This document shows positions 9,285 to 17,188 of a stretch of 64,000 nt of DNA, piece after piece. Numbering within the stretch: position 1 is the stretch's first letter; each line of letters opens with the position of its first letter. The stretch covers positions 4,774,001 to 4,838,000 of the forward strand of contig NZ_CP021108.1 in NCBI RefSeq assembly GCF_002119685.1, written 5' to 3'. The notes below the pieces were generated by a model, which ran no database searches, was not told the DNA's origin, and saw nothing but the letters and a program-made list of their open reading frames with translations. The translations under genes and the position numbers were made by a program. This stretch comes from Bordetella genomosp. 8. Its GTDB lineage: Bacteria; Pseudomonadota; Gammaproteobacteria; Burkholderiales; Burkholderiaceae_B.

Positions 9285-10895
9285 ATGACTAAACCGACGC
9301 CGCATTGGGCCATACCCGTCCATTTCAATATTGCCCAGGATGTCTGCGACAAGTGGGCGCAGGCCACGCCGGACGCCGTCGCCCTGATCTATCAGGACCC
9401 CGATGGGACGCCGCACCGCTATACCTTCCGCGACTTGCAACGGCTTTCGTGCCAGGCGGCCGCCCTTTTCGAAAGCCAGGGCGTGCAGCACGGCGACCGC
9501 ATTGCCGTGCTGCTGCCACAGTGTCCGCAGACCGCCATCACGCACCTGGGCGCCTACAGGCTCGGCGCCATCGCCGTGCCGCTTTTCACGTTATTTGGTG
9601 ACGACGCGCTGCTGCACCGGCTCGCCGACAGCGGCGCGAAACTGCTGGTCACGGACGCCGCAGGCGCTGAACGCGTCAATGCCATCCGCGCTCGGCTCCC
9701 GGATCTGGCCACGGTACTGGTGGTCGAGCATGGCGATCCGGCACGGGATTTCGACCGGCTGGTGGCCGCCATGCCGACCGGTTTCGCGACGCGAAACACC
9801 CTGGCGGAAACACCGGCGTTGATCATCTATACATCCGGCACGACGGGCAAGGCCAAGGGCGCGCTGCACGCCCATCGAACCCTGCTGGGGCATCTGCCGG
9901 GCGTCGAGTTGTCCCATGGGGGCCGCATCGCCGCTTCGGACGTCTTCTGGACACCGGCTGACTGGGCATGGATCGGCGGTCTGCTGGACGTCCTGCTGCC
10001 AGCCTGGCACTTCGGCGCCACGGTGGTCGCCTGCCGCTTCGCCAAGTTCGATGTGGTCGATACGTTCGACCTGATGCACCGCTACGGGGTAAATCGCGTG
10101 TTCCTGCCGCCGACCGCCTTGAGGCTGATGCGGTCCGCCACGCAAAGGGACCCCACCCTGCGCGCCCGGCTGGAATCGGTCGCCAGCGGAGGTGAATCCC
10201 TGGGCGCCGAGCTGCAGGCATGGGCGCGTGACGTCCTGGGCGTCACGATCAATGAGTTCTATGGCCAGACAGAGTGCAATATGGTGGTGTCCTCGTGCGC
10301 GGCCTTGTTCGAGACGAAACCCGGCTTCATGGGACGTCCCGTGCCGGGCCACGACGTGCGCATCATCGACGATCATGGCATCGAAGTGCCGCCGGGCACG
10401 CATGGCCATATCGCGGTCAGGACACCGGATCCCGTCATGTTCCTGCACTACTGGAACAATCCCGAAGCCACGGCCGCCAAATTCCTGAACGGATGGCTGC
10501 TGACCGGCGACCTGGGATTCCAGGATACCGAGCGCTACATCAAGTTCGTCGGGCGCGACGACGACGTCATCACCAGCGCGGGCTACCGTATCGGCCCAGG
10601 CCCCATCGAAGACTGCCTCGCCAGCCATCCCGCGGTGAAACTCGCAGCAGTGATCGGGACGCCCGACGAGACGCGCACCGAGATCGTCAAGGCATTCGTG
10701 GTGCTTGAAGACGGAATCGAACCGGATGCGGAATTGACACGCCAATTGCAGGACCACGTGCGCACGAAGGTCGGCGCTCACGAGTACCCGCGCGCGGTCG
10801 AATACCTGGACGCACTGCCCATGACCTCCACTGGAAAGATCATGCGAGCCAAGTTGCGCGATCGCCCTGTCCAAGGCTTGCCGAACGCGCGTTGA
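9285..10895 (+). CDS. AMP-dependent acyl-CoA synthetase (medium-chain/acetyl-CoA synthetase-like)
   Basis: This 536-residue ANL-superfamily ligase activates a carboxylic acid to its CoA thioester through an acyl-AMP. Motifs are the phosphate loop YTSGTTGKAKG (about 182-192), NEFYGQTECN, TGDLGFQD with GRDDDVITSAGYRIGP, and the C-terminal catalytic Lys in TSTGKIMRAK. FWTPADWAWIGG is typical of the medium-chain subgroup. It is 101 bp after the amidase on the same strand and is followed by a strong terminator. Acyl-CoA ligases are common in aldoxime-nitrile clusters, where they take up the acid product. Confidence 0.87.
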   Translation: MTKPTPHWAIPVHFNIAQDVCDKWAQATPDAVALIYQDPDGTPHRYTFRDLQRLSCQAAALFESQGVQHGDRIAVLLPQCPQTAITHLGAYRLGAIAVPLFTLFGDDALLHRLADSGAKLLVTDAAGAERVNAIRARLPDLATVLVVEHGDPARDFDRLVAAMPTGFATRNTLAETPALIIYTSGTTGKAKGALHAHRTLLGHLPGVELSHGGRIAASDVFWTPADWAWIGGLLDVLLPAWHFGATVVACRFAKFDVVDTFDLMHRYGVNRVFLPPTALRLMRSATQRDPTLRARLESVASGGESLGAELQAWARDVLGVTINEFYGQTECNMVVSSCAALFETKPGFMGRPVPGHDVRIIDDHGIEVPPGTHGHIAVRTPDPVMFLHYWNNPEATAAKFLNGWLLTGDLGFQDTERYIKFVGRDDDVITSAGYRIGPGPIEDCLASHPAVKLAAVIGTPDETRTEIVKAFVVLEDGIEPDAELTRQLQDHVRTKVGAHEYPRAVEYLDALPMTSTGKIMRAKLRDRPVQGLPNAR

Positions 10896-10896
10896 T

Positions 10897-10926
10897 ACCG
10901 CCTTTACGGGCGACAGGCGGTTTTTT
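10897..10926 (+). terminator. Intrinsic terminator after the acyl-CoA ligase
   Basis: ACCGCC and GGCGGT form a 6-bp stem with a 13-nt loop and run directly into six T residues (10921-10926). It starts 2 nt after the ligase stop and closes the nitrile block. Confidence 0.7.
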
Positions 10927-11000
10927 GCGCCCGGTTTATACCGGCCCGCCTATAGTCAAAGCGTTATCAACGATGGCACGCACCGGCCGCAAGGCGGGAC

Positions 11001-11357
11001 GTGCACGACACCATGCCGGAACGCCCCGTTCGCGAACATACTGCCCATACCATGCACTCGAGCCGGGAAGCCGGCCGCCCGGCCGGGGCCACGCCTGCCT
11101 GCGCCGATACCCCCTACAGCCTGACGCTGCGCGTGCGCGGCGACGACGGCGCCCAGGCACGTGCACGCCTGGAAGACCTGCTTGGCGACATGCCGGGCCT
11201 GCGCATCCTGACGGTCTGCCGTCACCGCGGCGTCGTCACGCTGGCGCTGCAGGCGCCACGCGAAGAACTGGACCCCATGCTGCATCGGATCATGATGAAC
11301 GTCATGGACGCCGAGCTCGGTCCCATCCAGCCCGCCGCCCTGGCGGCCGTGCATTGA
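11001..11357 (+). CDS. Small hypothetical protein
   Basis: This protein of up to 118 residues is not recognised. The N-terminal 35 residues look disordered. Residues about 38-118 could form a beta-alpha-beta ferredoxin/ACT-like fold: YSLTLRVRG, a helix with RARLEDLLGD, LRILTVC, GVVTLALQA, then a C-terminal helix. A second ATG at 11052 would remove 17 residues and may be the true start. It ends 4 bp before a DapA-like gene, so the two are probably cotranscribed. If it is an ACT-like domain it might bind a small ligand, but this is only a fold guess. Confidence 0.5.
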   Translation: MHDTMPERPVREHTAHTMHSSREAGRPAGATPACADTPYSLTLRVRGDDGAQARARLEDLLGDMPGLRILTVCRHRGVVTLALQAPREELDPMLHRIMMNVMDAELGPIQPAALAAVH

Positions 11358-11361
11358 TACC

Positions 11362-12336
11362 ATGGACCTGGGGGACAACGCTATGTCCGCGACAGTTTCG
11401 GCAACCGCCACGCGTTTCGACGGTATCTGGCTACCCATGGTCACGCCGCTGCGGCAAGGACGGGTGGACCTTCGGGCGGCGCAGCGGCTGGCGAGCCGCT
11501 ACCGCGAGGCCGGCGTATCCGGCCTGGTGCTATTCGGTTCGACCGGAGAAGGGAATCTCCTGACGCTGAGCGAGAAGATCGAGATGATCCACGCGATCCG
11601 CGACGATGCGCACGCGCTGCCCATCATGATCGGCGCCGGCGGCGTCGACACGAACGGCGTGGCCGCGGCCATCCGGCGCCTGGACACGACCCATCCGGCC
11701 GGCTACCTGGTGCCGCCGCCGTACTACTTGTGCCCGTCGCAGGCGGGCATCATGTGGCACTACCGCCAGATCGCCTGGGCGACCGACCGGCCCCTGGTGC
11801 TGTACAACATCCCCAAGCGCACGGGCGTGCAGATGACGGTGGAAACCATGGAAGCGCTCGCCAGCTGCCCCACCATCGTCGCCGTCAAGGAGTGCCATCC
11901 GGCGGTGTTGCAGACCCTGCGCCAGCGCGGCCGGATCGCCGCCTTGTGCGGGGAGGACAAGGCATTGCTGGCGCATTTCAGCGCCGGCGGCAGCGGCGCC
12001 ATCCCGGCGTCCGCCCACGTCCGGCCCGACCTTTTCGTGCGCATGATGCGGCTGGCGCAGGCCGGCCATGCCGACGCGGCGCGCGAGCTCCATGACGCCT
12101 TGTCGCCCTTGATCCGCCTGTTGTTCGCCGAACCCAATCCGGCGCCGGTCAAGAAAGCGCTGGCCATGGAAGGGCTGATCGACGATGAATTGCGCATGCC
12201 GCTGACGCCGGCCAGCCGCGCGCTGGCGACCCGCCTGCAGCGGGTCATCGCACGGTTGCCGGCGCCCACGCGCAATACGGCATCGGCGGCGCGATCCGCG
12301 GACTACTCCGCCGCCGCGTCCTCGGTGAACATATAG
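11362..12336 (+). CDS. Dihydrodipicolinate synthase family protein (DapA-like)
   Basis: This TIM-barrel class I aldolase of up to 324 residues has the Schiff-base Lys176 (VAVKECH), Tyr148 (VLYNIPKRTG) and the substrate loop GSTGEG, where Ser replaces the first Thr of the usual GTTGES. It could be the lysine-pathway 4-hydroxy-tetrahydrodipicolinate synthase or a related lyase. The C-terminal tail after LATRLQRV is long and Ala/Ser-rich. A second ATG at 11383 is an equally good start. Its 3' end overlaps the convergent winged-helix gene by 34 bp. Confidence 0.8.
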   Translation: MDLGDNAMSATVSATATRFDGIWLPMVTPLRQGRVDLRAAQRLASRYREAGVSGLVLFGSTGEGNLLTLSEKIEMIHAIRDDAHALPIMIGAGGVDTNGVAAAIRRLDTTHPAGYLVPPPYYLCPSQAGIMWHYRQIAWATDRPLVLYNIPKRTGVQMTVETMEALASCPTIVAVKECHPAVLQTLRQRGRIAALCGEDKALLAHFSAGGSGAIPASAHVRPDLFVRMMRLAQAGHADAARELHDALSPLIRLLFAEPNPAPVKKALAMEGLIDDELRMPLTPASRALATRLQRVIARLPAPTRNTASAARSADYSAAASSVNI

Positions 12337-12818
12337 CCCCAGCGGCGCACCGATCGCAGTGGCAGCGGCATGCCCGTCGCCTGCGCCTTGCGCCGCAGGC
12401 GGCTGACCATGACGTCCACGCCCCGCGGCGAGGTCGCCGATTTGTCGCCGGCGTCGCCGCGGCCCGCCGCCAGCGACCCCAGCTCATTGCGCGCCAGGCT
12501 GTGGTTGGGGGCGCTGAACAAGGCCAGCATGAAGAGCCTCTCCAGCGTGGTCAGCGCCAGGCGCTGGCCTTGGGGCGAGACCAGCGTCCAGCCGCCTTCG
12601 CGCAGGCGCCAGCCCGGGGCCATGGGCTCCGCGGCCATGGAAGGCCCCGGCAAGGCCGTGCGAGCGGCGGGCGCCACCCGCGCGACGTCATCCAGTTCGC
12701 CGGCACGGGACAGCCATGCGGACAGTTCCTGGACCGTGGACGTCAGCCTGCGCAAGTCGGCTTCAAGCTGGATAAGCGTGGCTTGCAATTCACGCTTGGG
12801 GAGAGTTAGGGAGGTCAC
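12303..12818 (-). CDS. Stand-alone OmpR-type winged-helix protein
   Basis: This 171-residue protein has an N-terminal helical region with heptad-like Leu spacing (residues about 5-45), a Pro/Ala-rich linker and an OmpR/PhoB-type DNA-binding domain (about 70-165). That domain includes LTTLERLFMLALF, GVDVMVSRLRRKA and RSVRRWGYMF. There is no receiver domain, so phosphorylation control is not expected. The N-terminal helix may mediate dimerisation. It is divergent from an XRE regulator across about 200 bp containing a palindrome. The target is unknown. Confidence 0.7.
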   Translation of the reverse strand: MTSLTLPKRELQATLIQLEADLRRLTSTVQELSAWLSRAGELDDVARVAPAARTALPGPSMAAEPMAPGWRLREGGWTLVSPQGQRLALTTLERLFMLALFSAPNHSLARNELGSLAAGRGDAGDKSATSPRGVDVMVSRLRRKAQATGMPLPLRSVRRWGYMFTEDAAAE

Positions 12819-12904
12819 AATCGGTTCTTACCTGAACGGTCAGATCCCATCCTCGAAAGGCGGACCTGGACGATCTCCAAGGACGTTTCATTCCCAGAGA
12901 CGTT

Positions 12905-12923
12905 ATGTATCACACAGATACAT
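12905..12923. promoter_or_regulatory. Palindromic operator candidate between two DNA-binding proteins
   Basis: ATGTATC and GATACAT are perfect 7-bp inverted arms around a 5-bp spacer, in AT-rich DNA between the winged-helix gene and the XRE gene. The position fits autoregulation by the XRE protein. Confidence 0.5.
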
Positions 12924-13021
12924 TATTACAAAGCTCTTGACTTTGTGGCACTATGAAACTCTTAGGGAGCCCCGGCACGAAATCGAAGACCATCGCCGGA
13001 TCAGATAGGACGTTCCAATCC

Positions 13022-13522
13022 ATGCTAACCAGCAGGTTAAAAGAGGCACGACTGCGCGCGGGCCTTTCCCAGGAAAGGCTGGGTACGCTTGCGGGATTGG
13101 ATGAAATGTCGGCAAGCTCGCGCATGAACCAATACGAGCGCGGCAAGCATACGCCCGGCTTTTTCCTGATTGAGCGGCTGGCCCAGGCCTTGAACATGCC
13201 GGCGCCCTGGTTCTACACCCGCGACGACGACATGGCCGAACTGCTGGTGGCCTATCACACCCTGTCCGCCGAGCAGAAGGAAAAGGCGCTGGCCTACCTG
13301 CGGGAACTCGCCGGCGCGGAAAACGCGGCGGCGGCCCGGGGCGACAGCGGCGAAGGCACCGCGACCGGCGCCGTGGACGGCGTAGCGCTGCCGGATCAGC
13401 CCGGCGCGCCCGGGTCGGCCGACCTGGCCGAAGCCGTCACATATTCTCGATCATCACCCGGCCAAACCCGGAACAGGACACCTGCTCCGCGCCCTTCATC
13501 AGACGGGCGAAATCGAAAGTGA
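13022..13522 (+). CDS. XRE-family helix-turn-helix regulator
   Basis: This protein of about 166 residues has a Cro/CI-type helix-turn-helix at the N-terminus (about 4-65): [21 protein letters not shown], then the [12 protein letters not shown] loop. [19 protein letters not shown] is a short helix seen in regulators of this type, and the last 70 residues are low-complexity. ATG 13022 places the HTH at the usual distance from the start; an upstream ATG at 12953 would add 23 residues. The 3' end runs 86 bp into the convergent icd gene, so the true C-terminus is unusual. A frame change near the end could explain the odd tail. Confidence 0.75.
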   Translation: MLTSRLKEARLRAGLSQERLGTLAGLDEMSASSRMNQYERGKHTPGFFLIERLAQALNMPAPWFYTRDDDMAELLVAYHTLSAEQKEKALAYLRELAGAENAAAARGDSGEGTATGAVDGVALPDQPGAPGSADLAEAVTYSRSSPGQTRNRTPAPRPSSDGRNRK

Positions 13523-14696
13523 CCTGCTTGGCCAGGATCGCCTTTTCCATGCTGACGATGATCAGGTCGGCGGCCTCGACCCAGCCCAGATGCCGCAGCA
13601 TCATCGCGGCGGCCAGGATTTCCGAACCCGGGTTGACGTAGTCCTTGCCGGCGTACTTGGGCGCGGTGCCGTGCGTGGCTTCGAACATCGCCACCGAATC
13701 GGACATATTGGCGCCCGGCGTGATCCCGATGCCGCCCACCTGCGCCGCCACCGCCGCGGAAATATAGTCGCCGTTCAGATTCAGCGTGGCGATGACGTCG
13801 AATTCGCCGGGCCGCAGCATGGATTGCTGAAGGAAGGCATCCGCCATGATGTCCTTGGCGACGATCTCGCGCCCCGACTTCGGATTCTTGAAGCGGCACC
13901 ACGGGCCGCCATCGATCTGCACCGCGTCGAATTCATCGCGCAGCAACTCGTAGCCCCAGTCGCGGAAGCCGCCCTCGGTGTACGTCATGATGTTGCCCTT
14001 GTGCACCAGCGTCAGGGTCGCGCGGTCATGATCGATGGCGTATTGGGCGGCCTTGCGCACCAGGCGCCGCGTCCCTTCGCGCGACACCGGCTTGATGCCG
14101 ATGGCCGAGCTGTCGGGAAAGCGCAGATGGCGGGAATGCACGTGGTTCTGCAGGAAATCCACCAGTTCGCGCGCCTGGGGAGAGCCGGCGGGGAACTCGA
14201 TGCCGGCGTAGATATCCTCGGAGTTCTCGCGGAAGATGACCATGTCGGTCTTTTCCGGTTCGCGCAGCGGCGCCGGCACGCCACGGAAATAGCGCGCGGG
14301 GCGCAGGCAGACGTACAGGTCCAGTTCCTGCCGCAGCGCGACATTCAGCGAACGCACGCCGCCGTCCATCCTGGCGGCCGCCAGCGGGCCCTTGATGGAT
14401 ACCACGTAGTCACGCACCGCCTGCAGGGTTTCTTCCGGCAGCCAGGCGTCCGGGCCGTAAACGCGGGTGGCCTTTTCGCCGGCGTAGACTTCCATCCAAT
14501 GGATGCGCCGCCGTGCGCCGTAGCTTTTTTCCACCGCCGCGTCCACCACCGAGATCATGACGGGCGTGATGTCGACGCCGACCCCGTCCCCCTGGATATA
14601 GGGGATGATGGGCTGATCCGGCACGTTCAACGTGAAATCCGCATTGACCGTGATTTTCTGCCCCTCCGAGGGAGCCTGGATATGCTGGTACGACAT
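13437..14696 (-). CDS. icd: NADP-dependent isocitrate dehydrogenase
   Basis: This 419-residue TCA-cycle enzyme oxidises isocitrate to 2-oxoglutarate in the cytoplasm. The substrate loop [22 protein letters not shown] is intact, including the Ser equivalent to the AceK phosphorylation site of E. coli. [15 protein letters not shown] near the N-terminus and [20 protein letters not shown] in the coenzyme site are also present. The length matches E. coli Icd. The ATG at 14696 (MSYQHI) is preferred over the in-frame start at 14720, which adds eight atypical residues. It is a housekeeping gene divergent from DUF1841. Confidence 0.95.
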   Translation of the reverse strand: MSYQHIQAPSEGQKITVNADFTLNVPDQPIIPYIQGDGVGVDITPVMISVVDAAVEKSYGARRRIHWMEVYAGEKATRVYGPDAWLPEETLQAVRDYVVSIKGPLAAARMDGGVRSLNVALRQELDLYVCLRPARYFRGVPAPLREPEKTDMVIFRENSEDIYAGIEFPAGSPQARELVDFLQNHVHSRHLRFPDSSAIGIKPVSREGTRRLVRKAAQYAIDHDRATLTLVHKGNIMTYTEGGFRDWGYELLRDEFDAVQIDGGPWCRFKNPKSGREIVAKDIMADAFLQQSMLRPGEFDVIATLNLNGDYISAAVAAQVGGIGITPGANMSDSVAMFEATHGTAPKYAGKDYVNPGSEILAAAMMLRHLGWVEAADLIIVSMEKAILAKQVTFDFARLMKGAEQVSCSGFGRVMIENM

Positions 14697-14835
14697 GGAT
14701 GCTCCGAAGCCTGCTGGCACGTGCCCGCCATTCTATATCCGCAAGCCGGCGGGCGCGGGAATGACAATTCGACGAGTAGGTAGAATAACGGGTTGCGCGG
14801 GCTCCGCCGCGCCCCGATGCCGTTCCGAAGCCGCC

Positions 14836-15261
14836 ATGTTCAATCCGTCCCGCGACCAAGTGCGCGAATTTTTCATCGAAGCCTGGCGCAAGCACAGGGC
14901 CGGCGAGCTCGTCACGCCGCTGGAGTCGATGGCCGTGGACTGGATGACCGAGCACCCGGAATATCACCAGGACCTGGAAAGCCCCGAGGCGATGACGGCC
15001 GAGTATTCGGTGGAAAAAGGCCGCACCAATCCCTTTCTGCACCTGTCCATGCACCTCGCCATTGCCGAGCAGCTGTCGATCGATCACCCGCCCGGGATAC
15101 GCGCCGCGTATCAGCGACTGGTGGCGCGCGGGGATGCGCACCATGCCGTGCACGAGATCATGGAATGCCTGGGCCAGGTGGTCTGGGAAGCCCAGCGCCT
15201 GGGCACGCCGATGGACAGCGATGCCTACATCGAGCTGATCCGGCAGCGCGCCGAAAGGTAG
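14836..15261 (+). CDS. DUF1841 family protein
   Basis: This 141-residue conserved proteobacterial protein of unknown function begins MFNPSRDQVREFFIEAW and contains FLHLSMHLAIAEQLSIDHPPG and HAVHEIMECLG, recurring patterns of DUF1841. It is helical, with several conserved His and Glu residues that could bind metal; that is inference. An in-frame ORF extends upstream to 14632 into the icd promoter and is not needed. It is followed by a GC-rich intergenic repeat. Confidence 0.85.
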   Translation: MFNPSRDQVREFFIEAWRKHRAGELVTPLESMAVDWMTEHPEYHQDLESPEAMTAEYSVEKGRTNPFLHLSMHLAIAEQLSIDHPPGIRAAYQRLVARGDAHHAVHEIMECLGQVVWEAQRLGTPMDSDAYIELIRQRAER

Positions 15262-15271
15262 GAGGTAAGGG

Positions 15272-15374
15272 GCCCCCACGCCGCGCCTTCGGCTTGCTGC
15301 CCCCCGAGGGGGCGCTTTTCGCCTTGGGGCGGCCCGGCGGCGAAAGAGCCCCCACGCCGCGCCTCCGGCCTGCT
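15272..15374. repeat. GC-rich intergenic repeat element
   Basis: A 27-bp sequence starting GCCCCCACGCCGCGCC at 15272-15298 recurs at 15348-15374 with two mismatches. Between them lies a perfect hairpin (GCCCCC / GGGGGC, 15299-15313) and the stretch GGCGCTTTTCGCCTTGGGGC. It does not code and resembles the short intergenic repeats spread through Bordetella and Achromobacter chromosomes; that comparison is from memory. Confidence 0.6.
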
Positions 15375-15383
15375 AACCCAACC

Positions 15384-15746
15384 TTACTTGCGCGTGCCCA
15401 GATCGCTGGGCAGGCTGGACAGCCAGGCAGCCACGTTGACGATGTCGGCGTCGCTGAGCTGCGCGGCGAACGCGCCCATGATGGGATTCTTGCGGATATT
15501 GGCCGTGGACGGCGCGCCCGACTGGCCGCGGCGATAGGCCTTCAACGCGTGCGCCAGGTAGTCTTCATGCTGGCCGGCCAGGATCGGATACTGCGGATCC
15601 GTGGGCGTCTTGGCGTCGGCGCCATGGCACGACGCGCAATTGAACTTGTCGAACACCGCCTTGCCGGCGGCCAGATCGTCGGCGCGCGACGCGGTCGCGG
15701 CCATGCCCAGCAACACCCCGGCGAGGGTCACGATTATGCTTTTCAT
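15384..15746 (-). CDS. Periplasmic cytochrome c, single haem
   Basis: This protein of about 120 residues has a signal peptide (MKSIIVTLAGVLLGMAATASRA) and one haem-binding CASCH motif. A later Met in NPIMGAFAAQLSD is a likely sixth ligand. It resembles class I c553/c4-type cytochromes that carry electrons to terminal oxidases. It lies 11 bp downstream of a similar cytochrome gene, and the pair is probably one transcript. The ATG at 15746 starts the signal peptide directly; a start at 15761 is also in frame. Confidence 0.87.
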   Translation of the reverse strand: MKSIIVTLAGVLLGMAATASRADDLAAGKAVFDKFNCASCHGADAKTPTDPQYPILAGQHEDYLAHALKAYRRGQSGAPSTANIRKNPIMGAFAAQLSDADIVNVAAWLSSLPSDLGTRK

Positions 15747-15757
15747 GGATGCCCCCG

Positions 15758-16111
15758 TCATTTGAGATTGGCGTAGTACGCAGCGATATCAGCGATGTCC
15801 TGGTCGGACAGGCTGCCCGCGACGGCGTCCATGGTGGGATGGCTGCGCTCGCCCTTCTTGTATGCGTTCAGCGCGTTTTCGATGTACTTGGCATTCTGCC
15901 CGGCGATCATCGGTACCCGGTAGACCTCGGGGAACGCCGTCTTGTAGTCCGCGATGCCGTGGCAGCCGATGCACATGGACACCTTGTCACGCCCGGCCTG
16001 GGCGTTGCCGCCCTGGGCGGCATCCGCGGCGTGCGCCGCGCCGGCGCCCGCACAGGACAGCAAAACGGCAAGCAGGCCCGCCTTACGCAATACAGTGGTT
16101 CGCAACTTCAT
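15758..16111 (-). CDS. Periplasmic cytochrome c, single haem
   Basis: This 117-residue cytochrome has a signal peptide ending near AHAADA and one CIGCH haem site. A downstream HPTMDAVAGSLSD segment supplies the likely axial Met. It pairs with the similar cytochrome just downstream; together they look like a split c4-type dihaem cytochrome, as each half has the IAGQ and LSDxDI spacing of that family. The start at 16111 is chosen for the signal peptide; the longer ORF to 16273 has no membrane signal. It is divergent from a MoxR gene. Confidence 0.87.
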   Translation of the reverse strand: MKLRTTVLRKAGLLAVLLSCAGAGAAHAADAAQGGNAQAGRDKVSMCIGCHGIADYKTAFPEVYRVPMIAGQNAKYIENALNAYKKGERSHPTMDAVAGSLSDQDIADIAAYYANLK

Positions 16112-16290
16112 GAATTGGCTCTTGATATGGCGACTTTGGTTGCTGGAACTTCTGGAACTGCCTAGCTGACATTCGCGGACCGGCCTCCCCCGGGCCGCAA
16201 ACCGGACGATTGTACGATAATTAGCCCATCGCCAACGGCGGGACCGGTACTCGCACGGTACTTCCCGCGCCACACGAGGTCGCTCCCCTC

Positions 16291-17163
16291 ATGCCCGCAG
16301 CTTCTTCCCCCGCCGCGCCGCGCTTCGAAGGCACGGAACGCTATGTCGCCACCGAAGACCTGAAACTGGCGGTGAACGCCGCCCTGGCGCTGCAGCGCCC
16401 GCTATTGATCAAGGGCGAGCCGGGCACCGGCAAGACCATGCTGGCCGAAGAAGTCGCGAGCGCCCTGGGGCGGCCCCTGCTGCAATGGCATATCAAGTCC
16501 ACCACCAAGGCGCACCAGGGCCTGTACGAATACGACGCCGTGTCGCGCCTGCGCGATTCGCAGCTGGGCGATGAAAAGGTGCGGGACATCCGCAACTACA
16601 TCGTGCAAGGCGTGCTCTGGCAGGCGTTCGAGGCGCCCGAGCCGGTCGTGCTGCTGATCGATGAAATCGACAAGGCCGACATCGAGTTTCCCAACGACCT
16701 GCTGCGCGAGCTGGACCGCATGGAATTCCATGTGTACGAAACGCGCCAGACCATCGCCGCGCGCCACCGCCCGCTGGTCATCATCACGTCCAACAACGAA
16801 AAGGACCTGCCGGACGCGTTCCTGCGCCGCTGCTTTTTTCACTACATCCGATTCCCCGACCGCGACATCATGCGCGATATCGTCGGCGTGCATTTCCCGA
16901 CGCTGCGCGCCGACGTGCTGCGCGCGGCGCTGGATACCTTCTTCGCCTTGCGCGACGCGCCGGGGCTCAAGAAAAAACCTTCGACGTCGGAACTGCTGGA
17001 CTGGCTGCACCTGCTGCTGGCCGAAGACGTTCCCGCCGGCCAGATCGAGGCCCACGCCGCCACCGCCGTGCCGCTGATGGCCGGCGCCCTGCTGAAGAAC
17101 GAGCAGGACATGCAGTTGCTGGAACGCCTGGCCGCCATGACGCGAACCGGCCAGCGCCGCTAG
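16291..17163 (+). CDS. MoxR-family AAA+ ATPase
   Basis: This 290-residue AAA+ ATPase has Walker A GEPGTGKT (42-49), Walker B VVLLIDEIDKAD (119-130), sensor 1 VIITSNNEKDLP and an arginine-finger region FLRRCFFHYI. MoxR ATPases act as chaperones that insert cofactors or mature protein complexes, usually with a VWA-domain partner. The next gene, 25 bp downstream, encodes such a partner. The client is not clear; the divergent cytochromes are neighbours but not proven clients. Confidence 0.88.
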   Translation: MPAASSPAAPRFEGTERYVATEDLKLAVNAALALQRPLLIKGEPGTGKTMLAEEVASALGRPLLQWHIKSTTKAHQGLYEYDAVSRLRDSQLGDEKVRDIRNYIVQGVLWQAFEAPEPVVLLIDEIDKADIEFPNDLLRELDRMEFHVYETRQTIAARHRPLVIITSNNEKDLPDAFLRRCFFHYIRFPDRDIMRDIVGVHFPTLRADVLRAALDTFFALRDAPGLKKKPSTSELLDWLHLLLAEDVPAGQIEAHAATAVPLMAGALLKNEQDMQLLERLAAMTRTGQRR

Positions 17164-17188
17164 CGACGAGTCCGGTTCCGGCGCCGCC

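Noticed and set aside
11362..12336. Assigning dapA as the lysine-pathway gene
   Set aside because: A second DapA-like gene is present, the Thr-Thr motif is altered, and no other lysine genes are near, so only the family is called.
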